39,255 bases of DNA from an uncultured Pseudomonadota bacterium (GCA_937123825.1 CAKZKQ010000259.1:1-39255); one strand, 5' to 3'; positions 1-9,176 are shown, counted from the stretch's first letter. Notes: generated by a model from the sequence alone, not told the origin. Numbers and translations are program-made.

Positions 1-142
1 ACACCAACACCACAGGGATGGTGATGTCGGGCGCCGCCTCGCGTGGCATGGCCATATAGGAGCCCAGCCCGGCCAGCACAATCATCAGCACCAGCACGTA
101 GGCCGCCACGCTGTGATCTATGGCAAAGTTGGTCGGCTTCAC
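1..142 (-). CDS. RND efflux permease, N-terminal fragment
   Basis: Only the first 47 codons are in the window; the gene runs off the left edge. It should be the inner-membrane proton-driven pump subunit of a tripartite RND exporter. The visible N-terminus has the short cytoplasmic start, one hydrophobic first membrane helix (around residues 12-30) and then a PREAAPDI-like segment, which resembles the PREEDPE/PEAAPDI stretch after helix 1 in the HAE1/AcrB family. The start is a GTG whose last two bases overlap the TGA stop of the upstream adaptor gene, so the two are translationally coupled. Context (tetR and adaptor gene upstream) supports the call strongly. Substrate cannot be read from this fragment. 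Confidence 0.85.
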   Translation of the reverse strand, partial: MKPTNFAIDHSVAAYVLVLMIVLAGLGSYMAMPREAAPDITIPVVLV

Positions 143-1281
143 TGCTTGCCCTCCTCCTTCTTCTCAGGTTCCTCTTTGGTGTCCTGACCGCCGCCGAGCT
201 TCAGACCCATGACGGCCTCCCGGCAGCAGGTGGTGCTCTTGCTCACCGTGACCTTGCTGGTCCGAGGCAAACTGTGCTGACCCACGCTGATGACCTGGTC
301 ACCGGCCTTGATGCCGCTGGTCAACACCACGTAGTCCTTAAAGTCAGGGCCAAGCTCCACCAGGCGCCGCGTGGCGGTGTCGCCCTGGAGCACAAAGACC
401 GCCTTGCCCTCAACGGTGTCGATCACCACGTCTCTGGGCACCAGCAAGGCGTTGTTGACCCGCTCTCCGGCCATCTCCACCATCGCGCGCATCCCCGGGC
501 GAATGACCCGGTCGGCGTTCTCCACCATGATCTTCACGGGAAAGGTCCGATTTTTGGTGTCGGCCTGCACACCCACGCGCTCGATGATCCCCTTGCGGAC
601 CACGCCCAGCGCAGGCACGCGCACCTTCACCTCCTGGCCCACGCGCGCAAAGAGGATCCGCGACTCGGGCACACCGGCGCGGACCACCACCTTGTCGTAG
701 TTGACGATGGTCGCGATGGGCTGACCGGGGTTGGCGTACTCACCGCGATCCATAAAGACCTGGTCCACCACACCGCTGATCGGCGCCTTGATCACGCTCT
801 TGCCCACACCAATGACGGTCTGGCGCAAGCTGTACTGGTTGTTCTCAACCCCCAGCCGCGCACGTTCCACATCGGCCTCGGTCGCCAGACCCTTCTCTTC
901 AAGCTCGATGGTCCGTTGCAAGTCGCGCTCGGACTGACGCAGGTTGGCGCGCAACTGACCCGCGCGGGCGCGATCCACCCGCACATCCAGCCTCGCCAGA
1001 CGCTGGCCCGAGGTCACCTCGGAGCCCTCTTTAAAGGCCCGCGTCACCAACACCCCCGGCATCTCCGCCGAGACCGTCACCGACTCGTCCGCCTCGCTCT
1101 CGCCGGTCAACCGCACCGTGGAGACAAACTCCACCGGCTCAACCTTGAGCGTCTCCACCACCGGGAGCACCTTCTTGGGCTCAACAGAGGCCGCCTTCTG
1201 CTTCTCGGCGTCGGCCCCCTGGCCGCCACACCCCACAAGCAACAGCGCCGCTGTCAGCAACATCCCCAACGATACCCTCAT
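139..1281 (-). CDS. RND efflux periplasmic adaptor lipoprotein (HlyD/MFP family)
   Basis: A 380-residue membrane fusion protein linking an RND pump to an outer membrane channel. Residues 1-18 form a lipoprotein signal ending in LLLVGC, so Cys18 is the likely lipid anchor in the inner membrane. After it come a barrel-sandwich half (LTGESEADESVTVSAEMPGV), a coiled-coil alpha-hairpin around residues 100-160 (LRQSERDLQRTIELEEKG), the second lipoyl half with the family signature IKAPISGVVDQ, and a beta-barrel and membrane-proximal domain with RPGMRAMVEM. The C-terminus is rich in Lys and Glu. The ATG overlaps the tetR stop (ATGA) and the stop overlaps the permease start, so the three genes form one tight operon. 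Length is usual for the family. Confidence 0.93.
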   Translation of the reverse strand: MRVSLGMLLTAALLLVGCGGQGADAEKQKAASVEPKKVLPVVETLKVEPVEFVSTVRLTGESEADESVTVSAEMPGVLVTRAFKEGSEVTSGQRLARLDVRVDRARAGQLRANLRQSERDLQRTIELEEKGLATEADVERARLGVENNQYSLRQTVIGVGKSVIKAPISGVVDQVFMDRGEYANPGQPIATIVNYDKVVVRAGVPESRILFARVGQEVKVRVPALGVVRKGIIERVGVQADTKNRTFPVKIMVENADRVIRPGMRAMVEMAGERVNNALLVPRDVVIDTVEGKAVFVLQGDTATRRLVELGPDFKDYVVLTSGIKAGDQVISVGQHSLPRTSKVTVSKSTTCCREAVMGLKLGGGQDTKEEPEKKEEGKQ

Positions 1282-1898
1282 GACCCCTCCTGCCTTGCAC
1301 CGGCACCATCCAGAAAGAGCTTCACCAATCGGTGCGCCACCTGACGATCCAGTTCTATCGGTTCACCTGCCATCAATTTCATCACCGGCATGTGCACCAA
1401 CCCCTCCAAGTGGAGCTGCTGCACATCCTGCTCGTCGCTGCGCAAAACGCCCAGCTCGACACCCTGCTCGATCAACCCCTTGAAGCAGTCGTTTTGCCCA
1501 AAGTCCTCCACCGCCAGCCCCAACCGATCCCGGTCCGGGCCAAAAAAGGTGTAAACAAAGAGCCTCGACAAATCGGGGTCCTGCACGACCGACTCAAAGT
1601 GCATCATGAAGAGCTCAACGAGTTTCTCTTCGTAGGGGATGTCGGCCTCCAGCAGCGCCTCAAAAAGCGTATCAAAGGTCTCCATCGCCTGACCCAACAC
1701 CGCCATGAACAACTCCTCTTTGGAACCAAAGTAGTAGTAGATCATGGGGTTGGTGACTTTGGCCGACTGCGCGATCTCTCGGATCGACGTGGCCGCAAAC
1801 CCCTTCTTGGCAAAGAGCCCCTTGGCCGACTCCAGGATCCTTAAACGAATTCCCCCGTTGGCCGACGCATCCTTACCTTTTCCGCCTGCTGGTGCCAT
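1278..1898 (-). CDS. TetR/AcrR-family repressor
   Basis: A 206-residue one-component regulator, first gene of the efflux operon and probably its own repressor. Residues about 16-62 make the TetR helix-turn-helix: ILESAKGLFAKKGFAATSI, then REIAQSAKVTNPMIYYYFGSKEELF, with the typical YYYF recognition-helix end. The remainder is a variable ligand-binding domain (members of this group often carry the TetR_C_11-type fold, but I cannot assign it by eye). A GGGAG sits just before the ATG. The gene is divergent from the alkylsulfatase-like gene, with about 230 bp between starts that contains an 18-bp imperfect palindrome, the obvious operator candidate. Ligand unknown; the neighbouring hydrolase suggests amphipathic compounds (inference). 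Confidence 0.92.
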   Translation of the reverse strand: MAPAGGKGKDASANGGIRLRILESAKGLFAKKGFAATSIREIAQSAKVTNPMIYYYFGSKEELFMAVLGQAMETFDTLFEALLEADIPYEEKLVELFMMHFESVVQDPDLSRLFVYTFFGPDRDRLGLAVEDFGQNDCFKGLIEQGVELGVLRSDEQDVQQLHLEGLVHMPVMKLMAGEPIELDRQVAHRLVKLFLDGAGARQEGS

Positions 1899-1975
1899 AA
1901 CTCCCTACCCCCATATCGACCCCAAAGCTCTGTGTTCTAGATTCAGTCAGAACCGCCAAGGTCCATATTTGCTTA

Positions 1976-1993
1976 ACGTTTGTTAAACAACGT
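1976..1993. promoter_or_regulatory. Imperfect palindrome, candidate TetR operator
   Basis: The 18-bp sequence ACGTTTGTTAAACAACGT reads as ACGTT-tg-TTAA-ac-AACGT, symmetric except for the two pairs shown in lower case. Size and symmetry fit a TetR-family operator. It lies about 80 bp upstream of the tetR start and about 135 bp upstream of the sulfatase-like start, so one site could control both directions. No binding data; assigned from symmetry and position only. Confidence 0.5.
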
Positions 1994-2127
1994 CAGCAAA
2001 GCCTAGTTATACATACCGCCACAGGCTTTCAAGCTTTCTTTTTAACCCTCTTATGGAACACACTGTTTGTTGCAAAGTGCTATTCTGAACCAACCAGTCA
2101 ATGCCCCACCGACCAGGAGGGTCCCCC

Positions 2128-3861
2128 GTGGCCACCAAACTGCCTCGCCCCCTGCACAAGCTCGCCAAGCGCCTCCTCCAACGGGTCGGACTGACGACCC
2201 CAACGCGCCCTGCGCGCGCCCAACACGTCGCCAGCCCCCAAAGCCTGCGGGACCACCAGGCGCTCTTTGAGCGCGAGGTCATCGAAGCCGCCCCCGGTGT
2301 GCACGTCGCCGTCGGCTTTGGTCTGGCCAACGCCATCTTGCTTGAGGGCGACGACGGGGTCGTCATCATCGACTCCATGGAGAGCGAACCGGCCGCAAAG
2401 GAGGTCAAAACCGCCTTCAACGCCATCACCTCCAAGCCCGTCAAGGCCCTCATCTACACCCACAACCACGCCGATCACATCTTTGGCGGCCACGTCATGG
2501 CCGGCGACGACAACCCCGAGGTCTACAGCCACGCCACCACCCCCGAGCTGATCCGGCGCATCATGAGCGTCATCCGCCCCACCATCTCGCGCCGAAGCAT
2601 GCGCCAGTTCGGGGTCATGCTCTCCCCCCAGGATCGCATCGGCTGCGGCATCGGCCCCGAGCTGCGCTACGACCCACAAGCCTCACCCTCCATCCTCTGG
2701 CCCACCAAGACCTTCGAGGAACGGCTCGAATTGACCGTCGCAGGCCTCGATCTGGTCCTCCTGCACACCCCGGGCGAAACCCCCGACCAGATCGCCATCT
2801 GGAAACCCCAGGACAAGGTCCTGATGCCCGCCGACAACATCTATCAGAGCTTCCCCAACCTCTACGCCATCCGAGGCACCGCCTACCGCGACGTCATGGC
2901 CTGGGTCCGCACACTCGACACCCTGCGCTCACTGGGCGCCGAACACCTCGTCCCCAGCCACACCAGACCCCTGCACGGCAAAGCCCGCATCGCCGCCGCC
3001 CTGCAAAACTACCGCGACGCCATCCAGTTTGTGCACGACCAGACCATCCAGGGCATCAACAAAGGCATGAGCGTCGATGAGCTGGTCCAACACGTCCAAC
3101 TCCCCGCACACCTGGCCGAGGACCCCTGGCTCCACGAGCACTACGGCCGCGTAGACTGGTCCGTCCGAGCCATCTACCAAGGCTACCTGGGCTGGTTTGA
3201 AGAAGACGCCGCCTTCCTATCCCCCATGAGCGCACTCGAGCGCGCCCACAAGACCGCCAAACTGGCTGGAGGCGTCCAAAACCTGCACCAACAAGCCCGC
3301 AAGGCTGCAAACGACGGGGACTGGCGCTGGACACTGGAGTTGACCAGCCACCTGCTGGCCATCAACCCAGACGACGAAGCGGCCAAGACACTCCGCGCGC
3401 AGGGACTCCAGGGCATGGCGTCCGCAGAGACCAGCGCCAACGGCCGCAACTACCTCCTGACCCAGGCGCTCGAAACCCAGGGAGAGTTGACCATCCCGGA
3501 GCCCGACCCCGCAGTGGCGGCCCGCAACATCATCGGCGACATGCCCGCCGCCATGGTCATGAAGGCCATGCCCGTTCAACTGCGCGCCCAAAAATGCCTG
3601 GACATGACGCAGTCCATGACCCTCCACCTGAGCGACACCCAGGAGGACTTTACCCTCCACGTCCGCCGGGGCGTGGCCCAACTGGAGATGGCCGACCACC
3701 CCAGCGCCGACATTCGGGTGTCGACCACCAGCATAATCTGGAAAGAAATGCTCATCGGCACGCGCAACCCCGCGGTCACGCTGGCAGGCTCTGGCGTCTC
3801 CATCACCAAAGGCAACGTCGCCTCACTGGCCCGCTTTCTCCTGCTCTTCAAAAAGGCGTAG
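2128..3861 (+). CDS. Alkylsulfatase-like metallo-beta-lactamase-fold hydrolase
   Basis: A 577-residue protein of the linear alkylsulfatase group (SdsA1/BDS1 type), expected to cleave alkyl sulfate esters with two zinc ions. The zinc motif THNHADH is at residues 111-117. Further family landmarks are MPADNIYQSFPNLYAIRGTA (a metal-ligand Asp and the NLY-RG segment) and SHTRPLHG (a later His). Residues about 340-450 form the helical dimerisation domain (WSVRAIYQGYLGWF), and residues about 460-577 look like the SCP2-like C-terminal domain. The start is chosen as GTG because AGGAGG lies 7 bases upstream; an in-frame ATG 27 bases earlier has no ribosome site. Unlike secreted SdsA1 I see no signal peptide. 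The 3' end overlaps the convergent UDG-like gene by 39 bp. Confidence 0.85.
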   Translation: MATKLPRPLHKLAKRLLQRVGLTTPTRPARAQHVASPQSLRDHQALFEREVIEAAPGVHVAVGFGLANAILLEGDDGVVIIDSMESEPAAKEVKTAFNAITSKPVKALIYTHNHADHIFGGHVMAGDDNPEVYSHATTPELIRRIMSVIRPTISRRSMRQFGVMLSPQDRIGCGIGPELRYDPQASPSILWPTKTFEERLELTVAGLDLVLLHTPGETPDQIAIWKPQDKVLMPADNIYQSFPNLYAIRGTAYRDVMAWVRTLDTLRSLGAEHLVPSHTRPLHGKARIAAALQNYRDAIQFVHDQTIQGINKGMSVDELVQHVQLPAHLAEDPWLHEHYGRVDWSVRAIYQGYLGWFEEDAAFLSPMSALERAHKTAKLAGGVQNLHQQARKAANDGDWRWTLELTSHLLAINPDDEAAKTLRAQGLQGMASAETSANGRNYLLTQALETQGELTIPEPDPAVAARNIIGDMPAAMVMKAMPVQLRAQKCLDMTQSMTLHLSDTQEDFTLHVRRGVAQLEMADHPSADIRVSTTSIIWKEMLIGTRNPAVTLAGSGVSITKGNVASLARFLLLFKKA

Positions 3862-4998
3862 CACGCGCCCCACCTCCTGAACGTCGCGCCACACCAACGC
3901 CCGCAAGCGCGAATCCTCCAGTGCCTCTTCAAGCGAATGGGTCGGCATCACGCGCCAGGCCTGCTCCACCGCACGCCATTGGCCCCGCTGCTCCTGCACC
4001 AAACCACCGCCGAGCGCCATCACAGACGCCTGCCCCATGGCCAGCACCACGCGCGGCTGAACAATGTCGAGTTGCGCTTCAAAAAGGCGCTGACACGCTC
4101 GAACCTCATCGACCCGAGGGGCTCTGTCCGAAGGCGGACGACACTTCACGAGCGTCATCAAGTACACATCCGGGCGCCGCAGCCCAATTTGACCCAGCGC
4201 CATCTCCAACATCCGCTCGCGCCGGCCCACAAAGGGCACACCCAGATGGTCATCGTGCTCCGCGGGCGCGTCCGTCAAGACCACCAACCGGGCCTGGGGA
4301 TCACCCACCCCAAAGACAAGTTGCTGGCGCTTGTGACCCAAACGGCACCGCGTGCACCCCTCCCAACGCTGCTGCAACACATCCAACGCCGCCGCCCCGG
4401 GCACCTCGGGACGCTCAAAACCACGCCGCGCCTGCGGCGTCACCCAGCCCAGGACCCCAGCCAGGACTGTGCGGGGATCAACCCCCTCATCCGGAACGCG
4501 CCCAGCGTAAACCCCGTGCGGATCACTGTCTCTGTCGTAGGGCGCCGCCACAAAAACCCGCTGCAACACTCGCCCGGACCCGCTTGGACGACGCTGACCA
4601 GACCAATCAAGCCTCGCATAACCCACCACGCGTCCGCTGCGCTCCCAGCGCGGCGCGCCAGTGCCTAGGTGGGCCAGCACAAAACGTTGACGGACGTAAT
4701 CAAAGCGCTCGGGCGGCTCCAACCAGACGATCTCGCGCTCCAAGGAGAGCGCGGCGGCTTCGAGCGGCTGAAGCTGCACCGTCAGACGACGGCGCACGTC
4801 ATCATGGTCCCAGTAGGGAGGCGGCTGGCGCAACGCGGTGGGCCAACGCTGGAGCAAAGGCTCGGCGTAGACCAGCGCCTCCTCCAAACCATCGGCTTGC
4901 GACCAACCATCGAGCAGTTCACACAGCTCGTCCCAGGCCTCGGCGCTGGGCTGCGCATAAACCAGCGCCCGCAGGCGCTCAAACCTGGGGTTGCCCAT
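3823..4998 (-). CDS. Divergent family-4-like uracil-DNA glycosylase with N-terminal extension
   Basis: A 391-residue protein whose C-terminal half (residues about 205-385) matches iron-sulfur family 4/5 uracil-DNA glycosylases. The four presumed 4Fe-4S ligands are all present: Cys215 and Cys218 (CTRC), Cys286 (KCRPP) and Cys302 (EVRACQ), and VPFVG at 254-258 matches the family GRPFVG motif. The active-site motifs differ from the family norm: the usual GE-PG-xxED reads TDAPAEHDD, and the C-terminal HP-YLL motif reads THSLEEAL, without the proline. About 200 N-terminal residues are unassigned (Trp, Arg and Leu rich, no membrane helix). GGGAG precedes the ATG. It follows the ABC exporter after a 36-bp gap and is probably the last gene of that operon. 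It may be a glycosylase with altered specificity or a non-catalytic relative. Confidence 0.75.
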   Translation of the reverse strand: MGNPRFERLRALVYAQPSAEAWDELCELLDGWSQADGLEEALVYAEPLLQRWPTALRQPPPYWDHDDVRRRLTVQLQPLEAAALSLEREIVWLEPPERFDYVRQRFVLAHLGTGAPRWERSGRVVGYARLDWSGQRRPSGSGRVLQRVFVAAPYDRDSDPHGVYAGRVPDEGVDPRTVLAGVLGWVTPQARRGFERPEVPGAAALDVLQQRWEGCTRCRLGHKRQQLVFGVGDPQARLVVLTDAPAEHDDHLGVPFVGRRERMLEMALGQIGLRRPDVYLMTLVKCRPPSDRAPRVDEVRACQRLFEAQLDIVQPRVVLAMGQASVMALGGGLVQEQRGQWRAVEQAWRVMPTHSLEEALEDSRLRALVWRDVQEVGRVLRLFEEQEKAGQ

Positions 4999-5034
4999 GA
5001 CAACTCCCTCTTTAAGGGCGTGCGCTGATGGTGC

Positions 5035-6810
5035 TCAAGCGCGCTCGCCAGTCTGCACCTTCCACAGGTGGGCGTAGAGGCCTTCGCGCTCCAAAAGCGC
5101 CTCGTGTCGCCCAGCCTCCACAATCCGTCCCTGCTCCAGGACCACGATCTTATCGGCGTGGCGGATGGTGGACAACCGATGGGCAATGATGAGTGTGGTG
5201 CGCTCGGCGGTGACCAACTCCAGCGAGCGCTGAATGGCGGCCTCGGTCTCATTGTCCACGGCGCTGGTGGCTTCATCGAGGATCAAGACCGGCGGGTCTT
5301 TCAAGATCGCCCGCGCGATCGACAACCGCTGGCGCTGCCCGCCCGAGAGCTTCTGACCGCGCTCTCCAACCACGGTTTGATAGCTCTCGGGCAGCGCCGC
5401 CACAAAGCCGTGCGCTTCGGCCACCTTGGCGGCCCGCTCCACATCATCAAACGGCGCCCCGAAGGTTCCATAGGAGATGTTGTCCTGCACAGCCCCATGG
5501 AAGAGGAAGGTGTGTTGGCTGACCAGGCCCACGGCCCCGCGCAGATCCCCCAGCTTGAGATCTTTGATGTCCTTCTTATCGAGGGCGATTGTGCCTTGCT
5601 GGGGTTCATAGAAGCGCAGCAGGAGGTTGACCAACGTGGACTTGCCGCTGCCGGTGGGGCCAACGATGGCCACGGTCTGACCGGGCTCGATCTCCAGATC
5701 AAAGTCCACCAGGATGGGCTCTCGATCTGGGTAGGCGAAGGTGATGTTTTCGAAGCGGATGTGGCCCTGGACTTCGTCGCGCGGCAGCGCCTGCGAGCCG
5801 CTGTCGATGGCCACCGGGGTGTCGAGCAGGTTCAAGATCCGCTCGGTGGAGGCCATCGCGCGCTGGTAGAGGTCGAAGGTTTGGCCAAGGCGAGTCAGCG
5901 GCCAGAGGAGACGCTGGGTGAGGAAGATCATGACGCTGTAGCTGCCGACTTCGAGGACACCGGTCAGGGTCAGGTGGCCGCCGTAGACCAGGGTGGCGGT
6001 GAAGCCAAGGACGATGACCATGCGGATCAACGGCGAGAAGGCTGAGCTGAGGTTGATGGCTTGCCGGTTGGCGGTGCGGTAGGCGTCGCTGGCTTGGCGG
6101 ATGCGCTCGATTTCGTGGGTTTCGGCGGTGAAGCTCTTGATGGTCGCCACCCCGGCGATGTTGTTGGCCAGGTGTCCGTTGAGGACGGCGGTGCGCTCGC
6201 GGACTTCGGCGTAGCGGGGCGCGATCTTCTTCTGGAAGCGAAACGAGCCCCACAAGATCAACGGCATGGGCAGCAGCGCCAGCGAGGCCACGCCGGGGGC
6301 CAGCGCAAAGAAGGAGAAGCTGATGACGACGACGGTGGTGGCCACCTGGAGCAGGGCATTGGCGCCGCCGTCCAGGAAGCGCTCCAGTTGGTTGACGTCG
6401 TCGTTGAGGATGGCCATCAAACCGCCCGTGCTGCGGTCTTCAAAGTAGGCCATTTCCAGGTTTTGAACGTGGCTGTAGGCGTCCAGGCGCATGTCGTGCT
6501 GGATGCTCTGGGCCAGGTTGCGCCACAGCACCCCAAAGGCGTACTCAAAGAGCGACTCCAGTCCCCAAACGACCACGGTGGCGATGGCCAGCACCCACAG
6601 TTGATGCCAGACGTCCACGACGCCCCACTGCGCCAGGAGCGACTCTTCGCGCTTGACGACCACATCCACGGCGGCGCCGATGAGTGCAGGGGGAGCAAGG
6701 TCAAAGATCTTGTTGAGGATCGAGCAGGCGGTGGCCTTGATCACAGTCTGGCGGTGCGATCGGCTGTAGGCCAAAAGCCGGCGCAAGGGGGACGTTGTGG
6801 GGCGATCCAT
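5035..6810 (-). CDS. ABC exporter, fused permease and ATPase (MsbA/lipid-A-type)
   Basis: A 591-residue half-transporter that should work as a homodimer in the inner membrane. Residues about 20-315 hold the six-helix permease domain; residues 350-590 hold the ATPase with Walker [10 protein letters not shown] (384-392), Q-loop near VSQHTF (430-434), signature LSGGQ (488-492), Walker B LILDEAT (509-515) and H-loop His544. All catalytic elements are intact. The frame is open upstream to a TTG that overlaps the cvpA stop, but the translated upstream part (53 residues) is proline/arginine rich and unlike any transporter, so I chose the first ATG; no strong ribosome site precedes it, so the start is uncertain. 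The substrate could be a lipid, peptide or drug. Flanked by cvpA and the UDG-like gene on the same strand. Confidence 0.92.
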   Translation of the reverse strand: MDRPTTSPLRRLLAYSRSHRQTVIKATACSILNKIFDLAPPALIGAAVDVVVKREESLLAQWGVVDVWHQLWVLAIATVVVWGLESLFEYAFGVLWRNLAQSIQHDMRLDAYSHVQNLEMAYFEDRSTGGLMAILNDDVNQLERFLDGGANALLQVATTVVVISFSFFALAPGVASLALLPMPLILWGSFRFQKKIAPRYAEVRERTAVLNGHLANNIAGVATIKSFTAETHEIERIRQASDAYRTANRQAINLSSAFSPLIRMVIVLGFTATLVYGGHLTLTGVLEVGSYSVMIFLTQRLLWPLTRLGQTFDLYQRAMASTERILNLLDTPVAIDSGSQALPRDEVQGHIRFENITFAYPDREPILVDFDLEIEPGQTVAIVGPTGSGKSTLVNLLLRFYEPQQGTIALDKKDIKDLKLGDLRGAVGLVSQHTFLFHGAVQDNISYGTFGAPFDDVERAAKVAEAHGFVAALPESYQTVVGERGQKLSGGQRQRLSIARAILKDPPVLILDEATSAVDNETEAAIQRSLELVTAERTTLIIAHRLSTIRHADKIVVLEQGRIVEAGRHEALLEREGLYAHLWKVQTGERA

Positions 6811-6965
6811 GGGCACCGCGGCAGGGATGGGTCTTTGGACAAGGACGCAGCGCGGGCGTAAGGGTTGCGCAGGTGGTGTGCGCTTTTGTGGCTCACTGGC
6901 GCAAAAGGTCCAAAACGCGCTTGGACCGTCAGGTGCCCAGACATGACCGCATCGGCGCGGCGCAG

Positions 6966-7550
6966 TCAATCCATGGGTTCGTTATGTTGTGGTGCTTGTG
7001 CTTCGGCAGGGGGTTGTGGCTCAGCGGTGGCCAGCCAGGGGTCGAGCAGACCGGCTTTGTCGCGCCTGGGGGCAAACTCCCAGGGGCGCGGCAAGATGCG
7101 GGCGACCTCGACGACACGAGACTCCTGGAGGTAGAGCTCATCGCCAGGATCGGCCTCTTCGAGGGCCGCCTCGATGGAGAGCACCCCGGCGGCCAGAAGA
7201 TAGACCACCAACACGCCTTTGACCGCGCCGATGGCGGCGCCGCCCAGGCGATCGGTCTTGGAGGGGTCTTCATCTTCATCGCGCACAAAGCGTTCAATCA
7301 ACACGCCGACGACCGTGGCGATGGCAAAAATGACCACGCCGCCCAGGGCCGTCATGCCAAAGTCCAGAAAGGGCTTGTCGAGCGAGGTCTGGCCATAGAT
7401 CAGCAGTGAGAGCACCGCCCCTGCGGGTCTGGCGGCGGCAAAAGCCAGCGCCACCGCGATCAGGTTGAGGATTTGCGCCAGGGCCCCTTTGCGAAACCCC
7501 AACCCAGCCAGTCCCACCACCACAATCCCTGCCAGGATATCCAAAGCCAT
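6966..7550 (-). CDS. CvpA-family membrane protein
   Basis: A 194-residue inner-membrane protein with four predicted helices: residues about 5-22, 27-50, 64-86 and 105-127. The N-terminus ([19 protein letters not shown]) and the sentence [20 protein letters not shown] are typical of CvpA, a family tied to colicin V production and to envelope stress in enterobacteria; the molecular role is not settled. The last 65 residues are a charged, proline-rich tail with no recognised domain. GGGAG lies 5 bases before the ATG. First gene of a probable cvpA - ABC exporter - UDG-like operon. The 120 bp upstream, to the end of the sctU-like gene, has room for a promoter but I see no clear one. Confidence 0.85.
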   Translation of the reverse strand: MALDILAGIVVVGLAGLGFRKGALAQILNLIAVALAFAAARPAGAVLSLLIYGQTSLDKPFLDFGMTALGGVVIFAIATVVGVLIERFVRDEDEDPSKTDRLGGAAIGAVKGVLVVYLLAAGVLSIEAALEEADPGDELYLQESRVVEVARILPRPWEFAPRRDKAGLLDPWLATAEPQPPAEAQAPQHNEPMD

Positions 7551-7670
7551 ACCCGCTCCCTGTCCTCAACACCTTTCGAACCCTTTGTGGCCAACCCCAT
7601 CTTATCCGGACCTTGGACGGCGTCACCTTTGTTTTATTTTCAGTGGGATCATTCCTTTGCAGCGGCGCAC

Positions 7671-8333
7671 TCAACGTTTGTCTTTTTGACGGCGCGTCAT
7701 CATCACGTCCCTTTGCCACCGGGTGCGTTTGAGGATGGCATCGGCCAGGGCATAGAGCGTCAACAAGACGGCCGTTTGCCAAGCGGCCTCCCAGGCCAGG
7801 TCGCCCAAAAATGCGGTGGCCGCTGCGGGGGTCGTCCAGGGATTTCGGGCCAGCGCGTGCCAACCAGACCATACCAGGCCAGCGCCGCACAAGGTCAGGC
7901 TCAGCGCCAGCAGCGAGCGCAGCGCAGCATCGGCCGCGACGCGATCGGGCTGTGCAGTCCTCGGCCCCAGGCGAGCAAGCTTGGGGAAGAGTGTGCTGGG
8001 GTGCCAGGCGAAGCCGACGTGGGTGAGGAGGGTGAGCGTCGCGGCGGCGATGAGGACGCTCCACAGGGGCCAGGAGAGCGTCCAGAGGGAGGCGGCGCCT
8101 TTATGGAGGAGCGCGATCGCTTGTTGGGGTTCGGAGAGGGTGCCGGCGTGGCGCAGCGTGTGCGTGGTCAGTGTTTTAAGGTGTTCCCACAGCGCTTCGG
8201 CCGCCAGCGCTCCCACGCCAAGCGCGCCCCAAACCATGGCCACAAAGGTCAGCGCGCCGCTGCGGGGGGTGATCCCTTCGCGGCGCATGTCTTGGAGGTG
8301 GCGCTTTGTGGGTTGTTCGGTGCGGGGTTCCAC
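7671..8333 (-). CDS. SctU/FlhB export-switch protein, membrane domain only
   Basis: A 220-residue protein matching only the N-terminal part of FlhB/SctU, the substrate-switch component of flagellar and type III secretion export gates. The start EPRTEQPTKRHLQDMRREG is the classic FlhB beginning, and four hydrophobic segments follow. The family then continues into a cytoplasmic domain with the self-cleaving NPTH motif; here the protein stops at DVMMTRRQKDKR, just where the linker helix begins. The following 120 bp contains no open reading frame resembling the missing domain in any frame, so this is not a simple frameshift. GTG start chosen because it sits one base after the sctT stop, with GGGGGA 7 bases upstream; a longer GTG inside sctT is possible but less family-like. 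Confidence 0.8.
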   Translation of the reverse strand: MEPRTEQPTKRHLQDMRREGITPRSGALTFVAMVWGALGVGALAAEALWEHLKTLTTHTLRHAGTLSEPQQAIALLHKGAASLWTLSWPLWSVLIAAATLTLLTHVGFAWHPSTLFPKLARLGPRTAQPDRVAADAALRSLLALSLTLCGAGLVWSGWHALARNPWTTPAAATAFLGDLAWEAAWQTAVLLTLYALADAILKRTRWQRDVMMTRRQKDKR

Positions 8334-8334
8334 C

Positions 8335-9135
8335 TCAGGGTCCCCCGATGAGCCAGGACAGGATGTTGATCGCCCCCAGGGCACCGTCGAGCGTCAAATC
8401 GATCACCACGTGGGTCATGACCAACGCACCCAGCAGGCCAAGCACGGTGCGCAGCGGCAGCGTCAGGAACCAAGCCCGAAGGCCGCCGCCAGCTCTGGAC
8501 AAGACACCGAGCAACACGCTGGAGAGCCAGACTGCGGCCAGGACGGGCAAACCCAGGAGCACGGCCAAGCCCAGCGCCTGACCGGCCAACTCCACCAGGA
8601 GCCAGACTTGCTCGGAGGCGTTTTGGGCCTCCTCGGCGGGCCAGTTGAGCGGGGGCAAGACCACAAAAGAGCGCGCCAGGGCACCAAAGACCAGCAGGTG
8701 GCCCCCGGTGGCCAGAAAAACGGCGGCGGTCAATCCGCCCCAGAGCCCCGCCAGCGGGGAGCGCGCGCCGGGGAGCATGGCGGCGTCAGAGAGCTGGGCG
8801 CCGCGCGCGGTGTCGGCCAGTGCGCCGCCCATCTGCGCCGCCCAGAAAAAGAGCGCGCCCACAAAACCCACCGCAGCGCCAAGGGCCAGCTCTTTGAGGC
8901 CAAGCGCCCACAACTCCAAAGCAGGGCGCGCAGAGACAAGACCGGCATCGACGACCCCAGCGCCCAAAAGTGGGGTCAGCGCCAGCGTGAGCGCAGCGCA
9001 GACCGACACACGGATCCAGATGGAGACGGCCTTTCCCCCAAAAAACGGGGCCCAGATCACCAGCGGCATCAGTCGACAGGCCACCAGCGCCGCAAAAATC
9101 CAGCCATCTTGCCACCACAAGGCTGCGTGGGTCAT
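8335..9135 (-). CDS. SctT/FliR export gate protein
   Basis: A 266-residue polytopic membrane protein of the FliR/SctT family, the subunit that with FliP/SctR and FliQ/SctS forms the export gate in the type III basal body. Visible family features: an N-terminal helix then RLMPLVIWAPFFGGKAVSIWIR, LGLKELALGAAVGFVGALFFWAAQMGG (the conserved KE-x-GF-GA-F-A-Q-G segment), and about six to seven hydrophobic stretches. The C-terminus INILSWLIG is usual. It lies 41 bp after sctS and 1 bp before sctU. No flagellin or injectisome needle gene is in the window, so whether it serves a flagellum or a secretion system cannot be decided here. Confidence 0.85.
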   Translation of the reverse strand: MTHAALWWQDGWIFAALVACRLMPLVIWAPFFGGKAVSIWIRVSVCAALTLALTPLLGAGVVDAGLVSARPALELWALGLKELALGAAVGFVGALFFWAAQMGGALADTARGAQLSDAAMLPGARSPLAGLWGGLTAAVFLATGGHLLVFGALARSFVVLPPLNWPAEEAQNASEQVWLLVELAGQALGLAVLLGLPVLAAVWLSSVLLGVLSRAGGGLRAWFLTLPLRTVLGLLGALVMTHVVIDLTLDGALGAINILSWLIGGP

Positions 9136-9176
9136 GGCTCACCGCGCTGAGAGTCAAAGAACACCATGGTCGGGCA

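Noticed and set aside
6811..6969. Extended N-terminus of the ABC exporter starting at the TTG that overlaps cvpA
   Set aside because: The added 53 residues are unlike exporter N-termini and the TTG has no ribosome site; kept only as a possibility.
7551..7670. Frameshifted remainder of the sctU gene
   Set aside because: All three minus-strand frames were read by eye; none gives an NPTH motif or other FlhB C-terminal sequence.
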